Assembly (NCBI RefSeq): GCF_029714365.1
Contig: NZ_CP121660.1
Span: 496,001 to 560,000, forward strand
DNA length: 64,000 bases
Reading direction: 5' to 3'
Origin: Sinorhizobium terangae
GTDB lineage: Bacteria > Pseudomonadota > Alphaproteobacteria > Rhizobiales > Rhizobiaceae
Shown: positions 50,316 to 60,772 of the stretch, in pieces
Layout: each line of letters starts with the position of its first letter
Numbering within the stretch: position 1 is the first letter of the stretch
Program-made: the position numbers and the translations under genes
Notes under the pieces: generated by a model
Told to the model about the DNA's origin: nothing
What the model saw: the letters and a program-made list of their open reading frames with translations, nothing else
The model's database searches: none

Positions 50316-50341
50316 TAAAAATCGCAAGCTAAGGGCTTGCG
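50316..50341 (-). terminator. Rho-independent terminator of kup
   Basis: Read on the minus strand: stem CGCAAGC - loop CCTTA - GCTTGCG followed by ATTTTTA. Stem seven bases, then a T-run, about 90 bases beyond the kup stop codon. Suits termination of kup; its position between the convergent genes also shields the upstream DUF4118 gene. Confidence 0.75.
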
Positions 50342-50427
50342 CACGTGAACTGTTAGGCCGAGACGTCGGCGGCGAACACCAACGAACCGAGCGTGTCTGG
50401 CGTGCAGCGTGCCTATCGATCCCTCGG

Positions 50428-52323
50428 TCAGACAAGCACCTGCTCGCCGATCTCGACAACGCGGTTGGGCGGCAGGCTGAAGTAATCAGAAGGGTCGATC
50501 GCCGCATGCGACATCGCTATGAACAGCCGGTCCTGCCATCCGGGCAGGCCAGTATCGGGGTCTGACACGAGCTTGCGCCGTCCAACAAAGAAGGACGTCG
50601 ACATAATCTCGAATTTCAGCCCCGCTTTCCTGCACATTGCGAAGGCCTGTGAGACATTCTGCTCGTCCATGAAGCCAAAGTTGACGGTGAGCTTGCTGAA
50701 CCGATCCGAAAGTCTCGTTAGCTCGATCCGATCAGTCTCAGGCACGAACGGAACGCGACGGGTTCTAACGTGAAGGACGATATTCTGCGCGTGCAGCACA
50801 TGATTGTGCTTGAGATTATGAAGCAGCACCGCGGGAGCCTTGTCCGGCACGCTCGCCAAAAAGACCGCCGTCCCTGGGACGTCCGCGGGAGCGTGTTCAG
50901 ATTTTCGCTCGACCAATCGTATGAACGCTTCCAGCGACATGTCGTTGCGGCCAATCTTCTCCTTTACCAAGCGCGTGCCCTTCTGCCATGTCCACATCAT
51001 CAGCATAATCGTGCCGGCGATCATGATGGGCACGTAGCCACCGTCGTGGACCTTCAGCAGGTTGGCCGCGAGAAAGATGCACTCGAGAACGAACAGGGGC
51101 AGGAGTACGCTTAGAGCAAAGATCATCGACCACCCCCACACCCATGTCAGGAACGGGAATGCCAAGAGCGTGGTCACGACCATCGCCCCTGTGACCGAGA
51201 TTCCATAGGCGGTGGCAAGCGCCTCCGAACTTCCGAAGATGATGACGAGCGTCAGTACGCCCATGAAAAGCAGCGAGTTTACGGATGGCACATAGATCTG
51301 GCCGGTCGTCGTTTGGGACGTGAAGCGTATCTCGAGGCGGGGCAGAAAACCGAGATGGATCGCCTGGCGGGCCAAGGAGAAAGCGCCGGTTATGACCGCC
51401 TGGCTGGCGATAATGGTCGCAAGTGTCGCCAGGATCACGATCGGCAGCAGCGCCCATTCCGGAAACATCAGAAAGAAGGGATCCTCGATCGCCGTCGGGT
51501 GCGTGAGCACGAGTGCGCCCTGTCCGAGATAGTTGAGCGCCAGCGCCGGGAATACCACCAGAAACCATGCCGTCTGAATGGGTGTGCGCCCGAAGTGGCC
51601 GAGGTCGGCATAGAGAGCTTCCGCTCCGGTGACGGTCAGAAAGACCGCGCCGAGAACGACCAGGCCGACGAAACCCGCATGGGTAATGAAATCGAGCGCG
51701 TAGAGTGGATTGAATGCATTGAGAATCGAGAAATCGTCACTGATGTGGGCGATCCCGCCGAGCGCCATGGCGACGAACCAGACGAGGGTGATTGGGCCGA
51801 AGAACTTGGAGACAGCTTCCGTACCCCTTGATTGCACGAGAAAGAGCGCCGCCAGGATCGTCACCGAGATCGGCAGGACGTAGTCCGAAAGAGCGGGAGT
51901 GACCAGCTTCAATCCCTCCACGGCCGAAAGCACAGAAAGTGCCGGCGTGATCATCGCATCGCCAATGAAGAGGGCCGCGCCCGTCAAACCAGCCAGAAAC
52001 AGCAGCGCGATGCTGCCTTGTGCTTTCTTCATCAGGAGAGCGAGCAAAGAGAGCGTCCCGCCTTCGCCGTCATTGTCGGCGCGAAGAAGGAAGAGCACGT
52101 ATTTCAGCGTCACGATGACCGTCAACGTCCAGATCATCAACGAAATCAACCCGATGACTTCGTTTTCGTGCACGCCATCGTGCGCGAACGGCCGCAACGC
52201 CTCGCGAAAGGCGTAAAGCGGGCTGGTGCCGATATCGCCATAGACAACCCCGATCGAGCCCACCAGGAGTGCGGCGAAGCGGCCGTGAGCTTTGTCGGGA
52301 TGGCCGGCTTGTGTTGCTGTCAT
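50428..52323 (-). CDS. kup: Low-affinity potassium uptake protein, Kup family
   Basis: A 631-residue membrane protein with about 12 helices. The N-terminal signature [20 protein letters not shown] (about residues 24-43) and the motif [20 protein letters not shown] (about residues 115-134) are hallmarks of Kup/HAK/KT. The C-terminal cytoplasmic portion reads [20 protein letters not shown] then [20 protein letters not shown], family standard. It imports K+ with protons and complements Kdp at higher K+. It faces the kdp block convergently. Confidence 0.96.
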   Translation of the reverse strand: MTATQAGHPDKAHGRFAALLVGSIGVVYGDIGTSPLYAFREALRPFAHDGVHENEVIGLISLMIWTLTVIVTLKYVLFLLRADNDGEGGTLSLLALLMKKAQGSIALLFLAGLTGAALFIGDAMITPALSVLSAVEGLKLVTPALSDYVLPISVTILAALFLVQSRGTEAVSKFFGPITLVWFVAMALGGIAHISDDFSILNAFNPLYALDFITHAGFVGLVVLGAVFLTVTGAEALYADLGHFGRTPIQTAWFLVVFPALALNYLGQGALVLTHPTAIEDPFFLMFPEWALLPIVILATLATIIASQAVITGAFSLARQAIHLGFLPRLEIRFTSQTTTGQIYVPSVNSLLFMGVLTLVIIFGSSEALATAYGISVTGAMVVTTLLAFPFLTWVWGWSMIFALSVLLPLFVLECIFLAANLLKVHDGGYVPIMIAGTIMLMMWTWQKGTRLVKEKIGRNDMSLEAFIRLVERKSEHAPADVPGTAVFLASVPDKAPAVLLHNLKHNHVLHAQNIVLHVRTRRVPFVPETDRIELTRLSDRFSKLTVNFGFMDEQNVSQAFAMCRKAGLKFEIMSTSFFVGRRKLVSDPDTGLPGWQDRLFIAMSHAAIDPSDYFSLPPNRVVEIGEQVLV

Positions 52324-52930
52324 GAGGACCTCGGATTGGACTGCCAGGGATGTCGACCCCGTCGTGCATGGATGATATTCATGCCTCTACGGATACCGGT
52401 TCCCGGTCGGGAAGATATTGCGGAAAAATCCGCAGTCAATGTCGCTGCGGCTGCGGTAACTTCCACCTATTGTCTTCATCCGAAGCGGCATTCGGCGGCT
52501 TCCTCGCAGGTGCTGTAAGTGATCGGTCTCCGGCAAAATTCCCTGCACCGCTCCGGAGTCCACTTTCGCTCAGCACCGGAAATTCCCATCGTTGTCGGCG
52601 AGTGACCGCAACGGGTCGAAGGGAGCCGTTCCTCTCGAGCCCTTTGCACGGCTTGTTGCGAAGATGTTCACGTTCTGGGCCAAATAGATCGCATAATGTA
52701 TCGTCGGGGGCTCCCTCACTGCGCAGGCGAGGCAGCGGAAGCCGACTGCTTGCTCTTCGCTTCCTTTACATTCGCCTTGGCGATGCTCACGCGGCGGAGG
52801 AGCGGCAAGGCCCAATGATAACAGGCCCGCTCACGGTCTGCGCTTCTGCGGCAATGCTCTTTGGACGCAAAAGACGGCGCCAAACTGAAGGTGCCAAGTG
52901 CCAAGCCATGATTTAACGGGAGGATTGCTC
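52324..52930. other. About 600 bases without a supported gene
   Basis: Upstream region of kup and of the VOC remnant. A minus-strand frame ending near 52717 carries a Lys/Ala-rich tail (SIAKANVKEAKSKQSASAAS) that looks like a protein C-terminus, but it lacks a credible start and family. No other coding was recognised. Confidence 0.4.
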
Positions 52931-53357
52931 ATGAAGGCCCGGATTTCTGTACTGACGCTTGGTATCGCAGATCTTGAACGGTCGCTCGCTTTTTATCGTG
53001 ACGGACTGGGACTGCACACCCCAGGGATCGTGGGCCGCGAATTCGAGCATGGCGCCGTCGCGTTCTTTGATCTCTCGAACGGGGGTCAAACTTGCTATCT
53101 GGGATCAGGACGATTTGGCTCACGATAGCGGCCTGACGAAAGCGCCAGCCAGCAGCACATCGTTCTCGATCGGCCACAACGTCTCGCAGCGAAGCGAGGT
53201 GGATGAAGTCATGGAACAGGCACGCGAAGCGGGCGCAGCCATCGTGAAGCCCGCCCAAGAGACATTCTACGGGGGATATGCGGGCTACTTCACCGATCCC
53301 GATGGCCATTTGTGGGAGGTCGTGTGGAATCCGGCCAATTTGCCGGAGGGGGACTGA
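52931..53357 (+). pseudogene. VOC-family (glyoxalase-like) protein with one frameshift
   Basis: From ATG 52931 the frame reads MKARISVLTLGIADLERSLA then FYRDGLGLHTPGIVGREFEH and FFDLSNG. At the G-run near 53082-53086 one extra base shifts it: VKLAIWDQDDLAHDSGLTKA in the next frame, then VDEVMEQAREAGAAIVKPAQ, and the C-terminal YFTDPDGHLWEVVWNP. All metal-binding and fold landmarks are otherwise present (about 142 residues when restored). The homopolymer location makes a sequencing error a real alternative. Confidence 0.85.
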
Positions 53358-53420
53358 CTTGAGCCGACTCCCGTGAAGCTGAGGCTTCCGCAAAGAGCGA
53401 CGCTGCCAGTTGTTTGCCGG

Positions 53421-54011
53421 TTAACCCACGTGGTCGACGGTTAAAGTGCCTGCCGGTAGCGGTTTGATGAGCGCCTTGGCCGAAACGGTCGGATCCAGCC
53501 AATCAGCCCAGGCGTTTCGCTCCAGAATGACGATCTGCCGGTCGTGGTATGGGGCGATGTCCGGCCCCGGCTCCATCGTCAGCATGGTAAAGGCTTGCCC
53601 AACCTCGGGGGTTTCGCGCCAGATGCCGGCGATGCAGAAGATCGGCTCGTCTTTCTTGGTGAACAGCCACTTGTCCTTGCGCTTCTTTTTCGGATCCTTC
53701 GGGTCGGTGAATTCGTAGAAACCGTCCGCAATGATCAGGCAGCGATTGGAATTGAACTCCCGCCCTTCCGACCGGAAATTATACACCGGCCGCTTGTTCG
53801 GCCCCGGCCAGCTCCAGCGCCGCTGCACGAGCTCGGCCTCATCGCGCGCCCCATCGATCGTCCGGATGATCGGGCCGATATCGGTGATCTTGATGTCCTC
53901 ACGCGCTTCAAGGTTCGGCGCACCTTCGCCGAAACGGATCTTGATCTTGAGCTCGGCAAAGTCCTCGACAATCGAGGTGACATCCACCATCAGCCGATAA
54001 TCATTGCACAT
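53421..54011 (-). CDS. SOS response-associated peptidase (SRAP/YedK/HMCES family)
   Basis: A 196-residue SRAP protein. It begins MCNDYR, so Cys2 becomes the N-terminal nucleophile after removal of Met. The other active-site residues are in YNFRSEGREF (Asn), IIADGFYEF (Glu is in GFYEF/ADG region of the family) and APYHDRQIVIL (His). Family members form a covalent thiazolidine link to abasic sites in single-stranded DNA and shield them. It is divergent from a second SRAP-like gene; an SOS box lies between them. Apparently intact. Confidence 0.92.
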   Translation of the reverse strand: MCNDYRLMVDVTSIVEDFAELKIKIRFGEGAPNLEAREDIKITDIGPIIRTIDGARDEAELVQRRWSWPGPNKRPVYNFRSEGREFNSNRCLIIADGFYEFTDPKDPKKKRKDKWLFTKKDEPIFCIAGIWRETPEVGQAFTMLTMEPGPDIAPYHDRQIVILERNAWADWLDPTVSAKALIKPLPAGTLTVDHVG

Positions 54012-54048
54012 GCGTCCTCCGTCTCAGGTCTGATTGTCTCTCAATCGC

Positions 54049-54063
54049 GTTCCTGGTATGTTC
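54049..54063. promoter_or_regulatory. Alphaproteobacterial LexA (SOS) box
   Basis: GTTC-N7-GTTC, which is GAAC-N7-GAAC on the other strand, in the gap between the two divergent SRAP genes, 38 bases from one start and 6 from the other. The GAAC/GTTC-N7 direct repeat is the known LexA site of alphaproteobacteria. It would put both SRAP genes under DNA-damage control. Confidence 0.8.
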
Positions 54064-54068
54064 TGCCT

Positions 54069-54566
54069 ATGATGAGTGCGACCGTTTTCCAGTCCGACGC
54101 CCCGCTCGATGAGCGCCGTGTGATCATAAGGCGCCATCACGGCGATGTGGAGATGGTGGAGCTGCCGTGGGGACTGCGGCCGCGCGACGGCGATGCGCGC
54201 CCTGTGAACGTCGTCCGGTCGGAAGGAAGGACCTTTCCGACCCACCGCTGCCTGGTGCCGGCCTCGGAGTTTCGCCACAGGAGCTTCAGCTTCTCGCTCG
54301 CCAGCGGCGACTGGTTTTACTTCGCTGGGATTTGGCGGCCGGCGACCCAGGACTGGCCGGACGCTTACGCCATTCTGACGATCGAGGCGAATGCCGATCT
54401 CGCGCCGTTTCACGACCGGCAGATGGCGGTGCTGAACCGGGATCAACGCCTGGCCTGGCTCGACGGACTTGTGTCTGAGGACGAAATCCTCCGTCCGTTG
54501 CCAGCGGGGACCTTCCGGGTCAAGCGCCATTCGATCGATCCTGTCCAGGCGACGCTGGCGGTCTAA
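54069..54566 (+). CDS. SRAP-family paralogue lacking the catalytic cysteine
   Basis: A 165-residue SRAP-like protein beginning MMSATVFQSDAPLDERRV, with no Cys at position 2 and none in the N-terminal region. The other landmarks remain: VNVVRSEGRTF (Asn/Arg/Glu motif), CLVPASEF with Glu, FYFAGIW and APFHDRQMAVL with His. It is divergent from the Cys2-containing SRAP gene and shares its SOS box. The chemistry of abasic-site capture needs Cys2, so it may bind DNA without crosslinking or modulate its partner (inference). Its last four bases overlap dinB's 3' end, convergent. Confidence 0.82.
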   Translation: MMSATVFQSDAPLDERRVIIRRHHGDVEMVELPWGLRPRDGDARPVNVVRSEGRTFPTHRCLVPASEFRHRSFSFSLASGDWFYFAGIWRPATQDWPDAYAILTIEANADLAPFHDRQMAVLNRDQRLAWLDGLVSEDEILRPLPAGTFRVKRHSIDPVQATLAV

Positions 54567-55654
54567 AGCGCCAACCGCAACTGCGGCATCGCTCCGGAGG
54601 TCTGCCGTTCCAATGATGACAGCGAGACGCCGAGCAGGCGGATTCCCCTGCGCGGCGGAAAGATCGGCGCGAGAAGCAGGCCGACCACCTCCTCAAGCTC
54701 GCCGATCGTTTGCAGAGGTGCCGTAACCGTCTTGCTGCGGGTGATCTGGCTGAAGTCCGCATACTTGACCTTGAGCGTCACGGTCTTGGCGCCGATTTCA
54801 TTGGCCTCGCAATAACCCCAGACCTTCTCGATCAGCGGCTGAAGGCCTTCGCGTGCCGGCTCAAAGGAGTGGATGTCCTCAGAGAACGTGTCTTCCGCGC
54901 CGACGGATTTCCGCACGCGGTCCGGCTTGACCTCGCGATTGTCGATGCCGCGGGCAATTCCAAAGAAATATGGTCCCGACTTCCCGAAGTGTTCGACCAG
55001 GAACTCGAGTGTCTTGTCCTTGAGGTCTGCGCCCGTCTCGATCCCGAGCCTATGCATTTTTTCGGCCGTCGCGGGGCCTACTCCATGGAATTTCTTGACC
55101 GGGAGGGCCTCGACGAAGGCCGGTCCGTTCTTCGGCGTAATGACAGCCTGACCATTGGGCTTGTTCAGGTCGGATGCGATCTTGGCGAGGAATTTGTTGT
55201 AGGAAATCCCGGCCGACGCATTGAGGCCGGTGACCTGCTTGATCTTTGCTCGGATCTCCGCGGCAATCTCGGTGGCGATCTCCATGCCCTTCAGGTTTTC
55301 GGTGACGTCGAGATAGGCCTCGTCAAGCGAGAGCGGCTCGATCATCGGCGTGTATTCGGCGAAGATCGCGCGGATCTGCAACGAGACGGCCTTGTAGACG
55401 TCAAAGCGCGGTTTGACGAAGATGAGGTCGGGGCATTTGCGCTTCGCGGTCACCGAAGGCATCGCCGAATGAACGCCGAACTTGCGTGCCTCATAGCTGG
55501 CGGCAGCCACGACGCCGCGGGCTGCAGGATAGCCGACGGCAACGGGCAGGCCCCGCAGCTCGGGATTGTCGCGCTGTTCGACCGATGCGTAGAAGGCGTC
55601 CATATCCACATGCACGATCTTGCGCGCTCGTTTGCTGCCTTCGTCGCTCGTCAT
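54563..55654 (-). CDS. dinB: DNA polymerase IV
   Basis: A 363-residue Y-family polymerase. Catalytic residues Asp17 (HVDMDAFYASVE) and the SLDEAYLDV Asp-Glu pair; little-finger region at the C-terminus (ANEIGAKTVTLKVKYADFSQ). The C-terminal LERQTSGAMPQLRLAL may contact the sliding clamp (the usual QLxLF motif is QLRLAL). It does error-prone lesion bypass. The ATG at 55654 is preceded by GGAAG; in-frame ATGs up to 55678 are possible. No SOS box seen upstream within 300 bases. Confidence 0.94.
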   Translation of the reverse strand: MTSDEGSKRARKIVHVDMDAFYASVEQRDNPELRGLPVAVGYPAARGVVAAASYEARKFGVHSAMPSVTAKRKCPDLIFVKPRFDVYKAVSLQIRAIFAEYTPMIEPLSLDEAYLDVTENLKGMEIATEIAAEIRAKIKQVTGLNASAGISYNKFLAKIASDLNKPNGQAVITPKNGPAFVEALPVKKFHGVGPATAEKMHRLGIETGADLKDKTLEFLVEHFGKSGPYFFGIARGIDNREVKPDRVRKSVGAEDTFSEDIHSFEPAREGLQPLIEKVWGYCEANEIGAKTVTLKVKYADFSQITRSKTVTAPLQTIGELEEVVGLLLAPIFPPRRGIRLLGVSLSSLERQTSGAMPQLRLAL

Positions 55655-56038
55655 GGCACTAGCTTCCATCAGGACCATTTATATCGCCCAGGCATGGAAA
55701 GTGCGCGTGGCATTTGTCACCCTCCGGCGTTTGCATGCGCTGGCAGCCCATTGCCATGCGCCGGCGGATCACCGCGAAGCTCATGCTGGCGCCAAACGCT
55801 TTCACCAACAGTTCTCGCTCAAGCGCGCAATGGCGATCGCATGGCCGACGGATGAATTCAATGATCGGCTCACGGTGACCCCTCAGTCTCGGATCCAGAT
55901 CGTTCACAGGCTCCGGTCGCGCCATGCGAAAAAATTCCCATTCATGCCATCGAATTGAATCCGTTCAAGGATTTCTTCGATGGGCACTGTCGCTCAACTC
56001 ACGCGCGCCACGTGCGCATTGACTCATTTTCACTTTGA
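55655..56038. other. Intergenic between dinB and imuA
   Basis: A minus-strand frame of 88 codons (55659-55925) begins MARPEPVNDLDPRLRGHREP but lacks a recognised family and overlaps the possible longer dinB start, so it is unproven. Contains the promoter of dinB. The SOS box of imuA lies at its right end. Confidence 0.4.
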
Positions 56039-56053
56039 GAACAAATACAGAAC
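56039..56053. promoter_or_regulatory. LexA (SOS) box upstream of imuA
   Basis: GAAC-AAATACA-GAAC, the canonical GAAC-N7-GAAC, 34 bases before the imuA start. SOS control of imuA-imuB-dnaE2 is the rule in alphaproteobacteria. Confidence 0.85.
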
Positions 56054-56086
56054 GTATTTCACCATCTCAAGCCGAAAACGGAGATC

Positions 56087-56846
56087 ATGACCGCAGCCGT
56101 CGTCACTTCGAACACCGCCCTCGCTGAGTTGCGCGGGAAAATCGCCAGCCTGGAAGGGGCGGGCTCACGCCAACGAAGCGTCTTGCCGTTCGGGGTGCAG
56201 GAGATCGATGCGCAGCTACCGGGAGGTGGGCTCGCCTATGGTGCGCTGCACGAAGTGGCAGGCGGCGGAAACGGCGCGGTCGACGGCGCGGCTGCGGCAC
56301 TCTTCATCGGCGGCATTGCCGCGCGCACCACCGGCAAGGTGGTCTGGTGCCTGACGCGCTTTGATGTCTTCTTTCCGGCTCTTGCCCAGGTTGGGCTTCA
56401 TCCCGACCGCGTCACCTTCGTCGAGTGCGACAAGGAAGAGACCGTGCTCGCAAGCTTCGAGGAGGCGCTGCGATATGGCGGCCTTGGCGCGGTGATCGCC
56501 GAACTGGTGCCTGCCGATGACGGCATCCCGCCGTCTGCAGCTTGCGGCAGAGAAGTCTGGGACGTTGGGGCTGCTCATCCGTCGATGGCGGCGCCAGACG
56601 GAAGCCTCCGACTTCGGCATGCCGACGGCGGCGGCAAGCCGTTGGCGGATTTCGGTGCTGCCGTCCGAGCCGCTGCCGGTGCCGGGCGTCGGACGGGCGC
56701 GCTGGCTGGCGGAACTGATGCGGGTGAGGGCAGGGGAGGGAGGCGAGTTCATCATCGGAGCATGTGATGGTCAGGGTCGTATCTGTCTTTCTTCCGACAC
56801 TGTCGACCGACCGGATCAGGCGGGCCGAGCCTTCGCTGTCTCCTGA
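56087..56846 (+). pseudogene. imuA: imuA with a frameshift in its middle
   Basis: From ATG 56087 the frame is clean to about 56508 (VLPFGVQEIDAQLPGGGLAY; TGKVVWCLTRFDVFFPALAQ; LRYGGLGAVIAEL), a RecA-like fold without a good Walker A. Then the expected V-x-LPMTASRRLQLAAEKSG continues in another frame from near 56510 and is open to 56846 (RQTEASDFGMPTAAASRWRI; LPVPGVGRARWLAELM). The raw frame instead ends at 56767 with unrelated residues. A one-base gain or two-base loss at about 56505-56512 explains it. ImuA links RecA and ImuB in the mutasome; a truncated form would lose the C-terminal partner-binding part. Confidence 0.85.
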
Positions 56847-58281
56847 CACGCCCGTTGTGATGATCGCCAGGAGCGGCTCGAAGCGATGGGTTGCGGCGGC
56901 CGATCGGGCAGCTCTTAAACTTGGTCTTCGCGCCGGCATGCCGGCGGCCAACGCGCAGGCGCTGGTCCAGGGCCTGGTGATGATCGATGCCGATCCGGCG
57001 GCCGACCTCGCGACGCTTGAACGGCTGACGCTCTGGGCCTTGTCGCAATATTCTCCCGTTGTCGCCATGGATCCTCCTGATGGCATCGTCATGGACACGG
57101 AAGGTGCGGATCATCTTCAGGGTGGCGAGGAACTGATGCTGTCCGGTCTCGTCAATCGTTTCCGCGGCCGGGGTCTGGCCGCGCGAGCGGCGATCGCCGA
57201 CACCTGGGGTGCGGCGCATGCGCTCGCCCGGTCCACGCATCGCGAAACGATCATCGTCCCGCGCGGCGAGACCGCCAAGGCGGTGAACCGGTTGCCGCTC
57301 TCATCCCTGCGGCTGCCGGTCGAGATCGTCGGAAGCCTCCACACTCTCGGCTTTGCTACGGTCGGCGATCTTGCGGCAACGCCGCGCGCGCCGCTGACGT
57401 TGCGCTTCGGCCCGGAGGTCGGGCGATGTCTCGACCAGATGTTCGGCCGGCTCGGCGAGCCGATCGATCCGATCCGGCCGGCTGATCTGGTCGAGGAATG
57501 CAAGTCTTTCGCAGAACCGATCGGCGCGCCGGAAACGATCGAGAAATATGTGACCCGCCTCGTGCGGCAGCTCTGTCTGGAGCTCGAGAAGCGGGGGCTT
57601 GGCGTGCGGCGTGCCGATCTTATCGTCCAGCGCGTCGACAACACCATCCAGGCTGTGAGGGCAGGGACGGCGAAGCCGGTCCGAGACGTGGCCTGGCTGA
57701 CAAAACTGTTCAGGGACCGCATAGAGAAGATCGAGCCTGGCTTCGGCATCGAAAAACTCAGTCTGGCGGCCACTCTGGCCGAGCCACTCGTCGAAACGCA
57801 ATCGGCCTCATCCCTGATCGAAGAGCAGGTTACCGATGTGACGCCGCTCATCGATGTGCTCGGCAATCGCGGCGGCCAGCGGATTTTCCGCGTAGCGCCG
57901 GTTGCAAGCGACGTCCCGGAGCGCAGTGTCCAGCGGATCGCGCCGACGGCCGATGAGGACGGCGCCACCTGGCCGATGCACTGGCCGAGGCCGCCACGGC
58001 TTCTAACGCGTCCAGAACTGATCGAGGTGATTGCACTCTTGCCCGATCATCCGCCGGTCTCGTTTACCTGGCGCGGCAAGCGCCGCCGGGTGAAGCGCGC
58101 CGACGGACCGGAACGGATTTTCGGGGAGTGGTGGAAACGCAGCGCCGAGTGGATCGCCGTCCGCGACTACTTCGTCGTCGAGGATGACAGCGGCGAGCGC
58201 TTCTGGATCTTCCGGTCCGGCGACGGCGTCGATGCGGAAACCGGATCGAACAAATGGTTCCTGCACGGGGTGTTTGCGTGA
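56767..58281 (+). CDS. imuB: ImuB, Y-family-like mutasome hub
   Basis: A 504-residue Y-family relative that lacks the polymerase acidic residues: where DinB has DMDAFYASVE this has [15 protein letters not shown]. Other marks are [20 protein letters not shown], the little-finger region ([20 protein letters not shown]) and the C-terminal [20 protein letters not shown] then [15 protein letters not shown]. ImuB binds the sliding clamp, ImuA and DnaE2. The frame is complete. It overlaps the 3' part of the restored imuA and its TGA overlaps the dnaE2 start by one base. Confidence 0.93.
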   Translation: MVRVVSVFLPTLSTDRIRRAEPSLSPDTPVVMIARSGSKRWVAAADRAALKLGLRAGMPAANAQALVQGLVMIDADPAADLATLERLTLWALSQYSPVVAMDPPDGIVMDTEGADHLQGGEELMLSGLVNRFRGRGLAARAAIADTWGAAHALARSTHRETIIVPRGETAKAVNRLPLSSLRLPVEIVGSLHTLGFATVGDLAATPRAPLTLRFGPEVGRCLDQMFGRLGEPIDPIRPADLVEECKSFAEPIGAPETIEKYVTRLVRQLCLELEKRGLGVRRADLIVQRVDNTIQAVRAGTAKPVRDVAWLTKLFRDRIEKIEPGFGIEKLSLAATLAEPLVETQSASSLIEEQVTDVTPLIDVLGNRGGQRIFRVAPVASDVPERSVQRIAPTADEDGATWPMHWPRPPRLLTRPELIEVIALLPDHPPVSFTWRGKRRRVKRADGPERIFGEWWKRSAEWIAVRDYFVVEDDSGERFWIFRSGDGVDAETGSNKWFLHGVFA

Positions 58282-60772
58282 TGCGCTATGCCGAACTCCA
58301 GGTCACCACCCATTTCTCGTTCTTGAGGGGCGCAAGCTCGGCTGAGGAACTGTTTGCGACGGCAAAGCTGATGGGGATCGAAGCGCTCGGCGTCGTCGAC
58401 CGCAATAGTCTTGCCGGCATCGTGCGGGCGCTGGAAGCTTCGCGCGCCACCGGCTTGCGGCTCGTCGTCGGCTGCCGGCTCGATCTGCAGGACGGCATGT
58501 CGATCCTCGCCTATCCCACCGATCGCGCCGCCTATTCGCGCCTGACGCGGCTACTGACGCTCGGCAAGGGCCGGGGCGGGAAGGCCAGCTGTATCCTGCA
58601 CCTCGATGACGTCAGGCTCTATTCTGAGGGGCTGATCGGCGTCCTGCTGCCGGACTTGGCCGATGAGACCTGTGCCGTACAGCTCAGGAAGATGGCCGAT
58701 GTATTTGGCGACCGCGCCTATGTCTCGCTCTGCCTGCGCCGTCGTCCGAACGATCAACTTCGCCTGCATGAGCTGTCGAACCTGGCCATAAAGCACCGGG
58801 TGAAGACCGTCGTCACCAATGACGTGCTGTTTCATGAGCCCGGCCGGCGGCAGCTGCAGGATGTCGTCACCTGCATCCGCACCGGCACCACAATCGACGA
58901 TGTCGGTTTCGAGCGCGAGCGGCACGCCGACGGCTATCTGAAGCCGCCGGAGGAGATGGCCCGTCTTTTCGCTCGCTACCCGGAAGCCCTCGCACGCACG
59001 ACGGAGATCGTCGAGCGGTGCAGGTTCTCTCTCGAGGAGCTCGTTTATCAATATCCCGAGGAAGCGCTGATCCCGGGCCTGACCGCGCAACAGTCGCTGG
59101 AGCACTACACCTGGGAAGGCGTCAAGATGCGTTACCCCGAGGGGCTGCCGGCGCATGTCGAAAAGACCATTCGCCACGAACTGGCGTTGATCGAGACGAT
59201 GAAATACGCGCCCTACTTCCTGACGGTGTTCTCCATCGTCCGTTATGCCCGGTCACAAGGCATTCTCTGTCAGGGCAGGGGATCAGCGGCCAATTCCGCC
59301 GTGTGCTATGTGCTCGGCATCACTTCGATCGATCCCGACACCAACGATCTGCTGTTCGAGCGCTTTGTCTCCCAGGAGCGCGACGAACCGCCCGATATCG
59401 ATGTCGATTTCGAACATGAGCGGCGCGAAGAGGTGATCCAGTGGATCTACAAGACCTATGGCCATGACAAGGCGGCCCTCTGCTCGACGGTCACCCGCTA
59501 TTGGGCCAAGGGCGCCATTCGCGACGTCGGCAAGGCGCTGGGGTTGCCGGAGGATCTGATCAAGGCGCTCTCCTCCGGCATCTGGTCCTGGTCGGAGACC
59601 GTCGGCGAGCGGCAGGTGCGTGAACTCGGCCTCAATCCGGACGACCGGCGTCTCGCTTTGACCCTAACGCTTGCCCAGCAGCTGATGGGTGCGCCGCGGC
59701 ATCTCGGTCAGCATCCCGGCGGCTTCGTTCTCACCCATGACAGGCTCGATGATCTTGTGCCGATCGAGCCGGCGACGATGGCCGACCGGCAGGTGATCGA
59801 ATGGGACAAGGACGACGTCGAGGCGCTGAAATTCATGAAGGTCGATGTGCTGGCGCTCGGCATGCTGACCTGCATGGCCAAGGCCTTCGCGCTGATCCGG
59901 GAGCACAAGCATGAGAATCTAGACCTTGCGACGATCCCGCAGGAGGATCCGGCGACCTATGCGATGATCCGCAAGGCCGACACGCTCGGCACCTTCCAGA
60001 TCGAATCCCGCGCGCAGATGTCGATGCTGCCGAGGATGAAACCGAGGACTTTTTATGACTTGGTCATTCAGGTGGCGATCGTCCGCCCCGGGCCGATCCA
60101 GGGCGACATGGTGCATCCCTACCTGCGCCGACGCGAAGGCAAGGAGAAGGTCGAATACCCGACACCCGAACTGGAGGCGGTCCTCCACAAGACACTCGGC
60201 GTGCCGCTGTTTCAGGAGTCGGCGATGAAGGTGGCGATGGTCTGCGCGGGATTCACCGGCGGCGAAGCCGACCAGCTGCGGAAATCCATGGCGACCTTCA
60301 AGTTCACAGGTGGCGTCTCGAAGTTTAAGGACAAGCTCGTCTCCGGCATGATCAGGAACGGCTACTCGCCGGAGTTCGCCGAGAAGACATTCTCGCAGCT
60401 CGAAGGCTTCGGTTCCTATGGGTTCCCGGAAAGCCATGCGGCCTCCTTTGCGCTGATCGCCTATGCCTCCAACTACGTGAAGTGCCATTTTCCGGACGTC
60501 TTCTGCGCGGCACTTCTGAACTCGCAGCCGATGGGCTTTTGGTTCATCTGGTCGCCCAGCAGCTCTTCGATCTCTCGGCCGATCTGTCGAGCCTTGCCGA
60601 GCGCGATGGCGAATTCCGGCCGGCGACCGGCCGTGGCGACGAATTCGCCCATGGCTCTCCCGGAAGCCTCGATTCCCGCGAGCGAGCGGTCCCGGGAGTT
60701 CGGGCGAGGGATATGTTCACGCCGGATCTTCATATCGATACGCTGAAGATCAAGAGCCGGAATTTTCAGTAA
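58281..60772 (+). pseudogene. dnaE2: dnaE2 with an internal deletion
   Basis: Error-prone C-family polymerase. PHP domain at the start ([20 protein letters not shown]), catalytic [18 protein letters not shown] and KVDVLALGM, then fingers up to residue 753 ([11 protein letters not shown]). There, at about 60540, the sequence jumps: the expected ~250 residues (HhH and most of the OB-fold region) are absent and the C-terminus appears in another frame as [20 protein letters not shown] to [18 protein letters not shown], stop 60772. The in-frame product ends with unrelated residues at 60746. Normal length is near 1,080 residues. The catalytic acids are present but the beta-binding/OB part is lost, so it is very likely non-functional. 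Confidence 0.92.

Noticed and set aside
55659..55925. 88-codon minus-strand gene upstream of dinB
   Set aside because: Weak ribosome site, no family, ends inside the possible dinB start region; left unannotated as a gene.
55655..55980. Search for an SOS box in front of dinB
   Set aside because: Several GTTC/GAAC tetramers occur but none at seven-base spacing to a second one.
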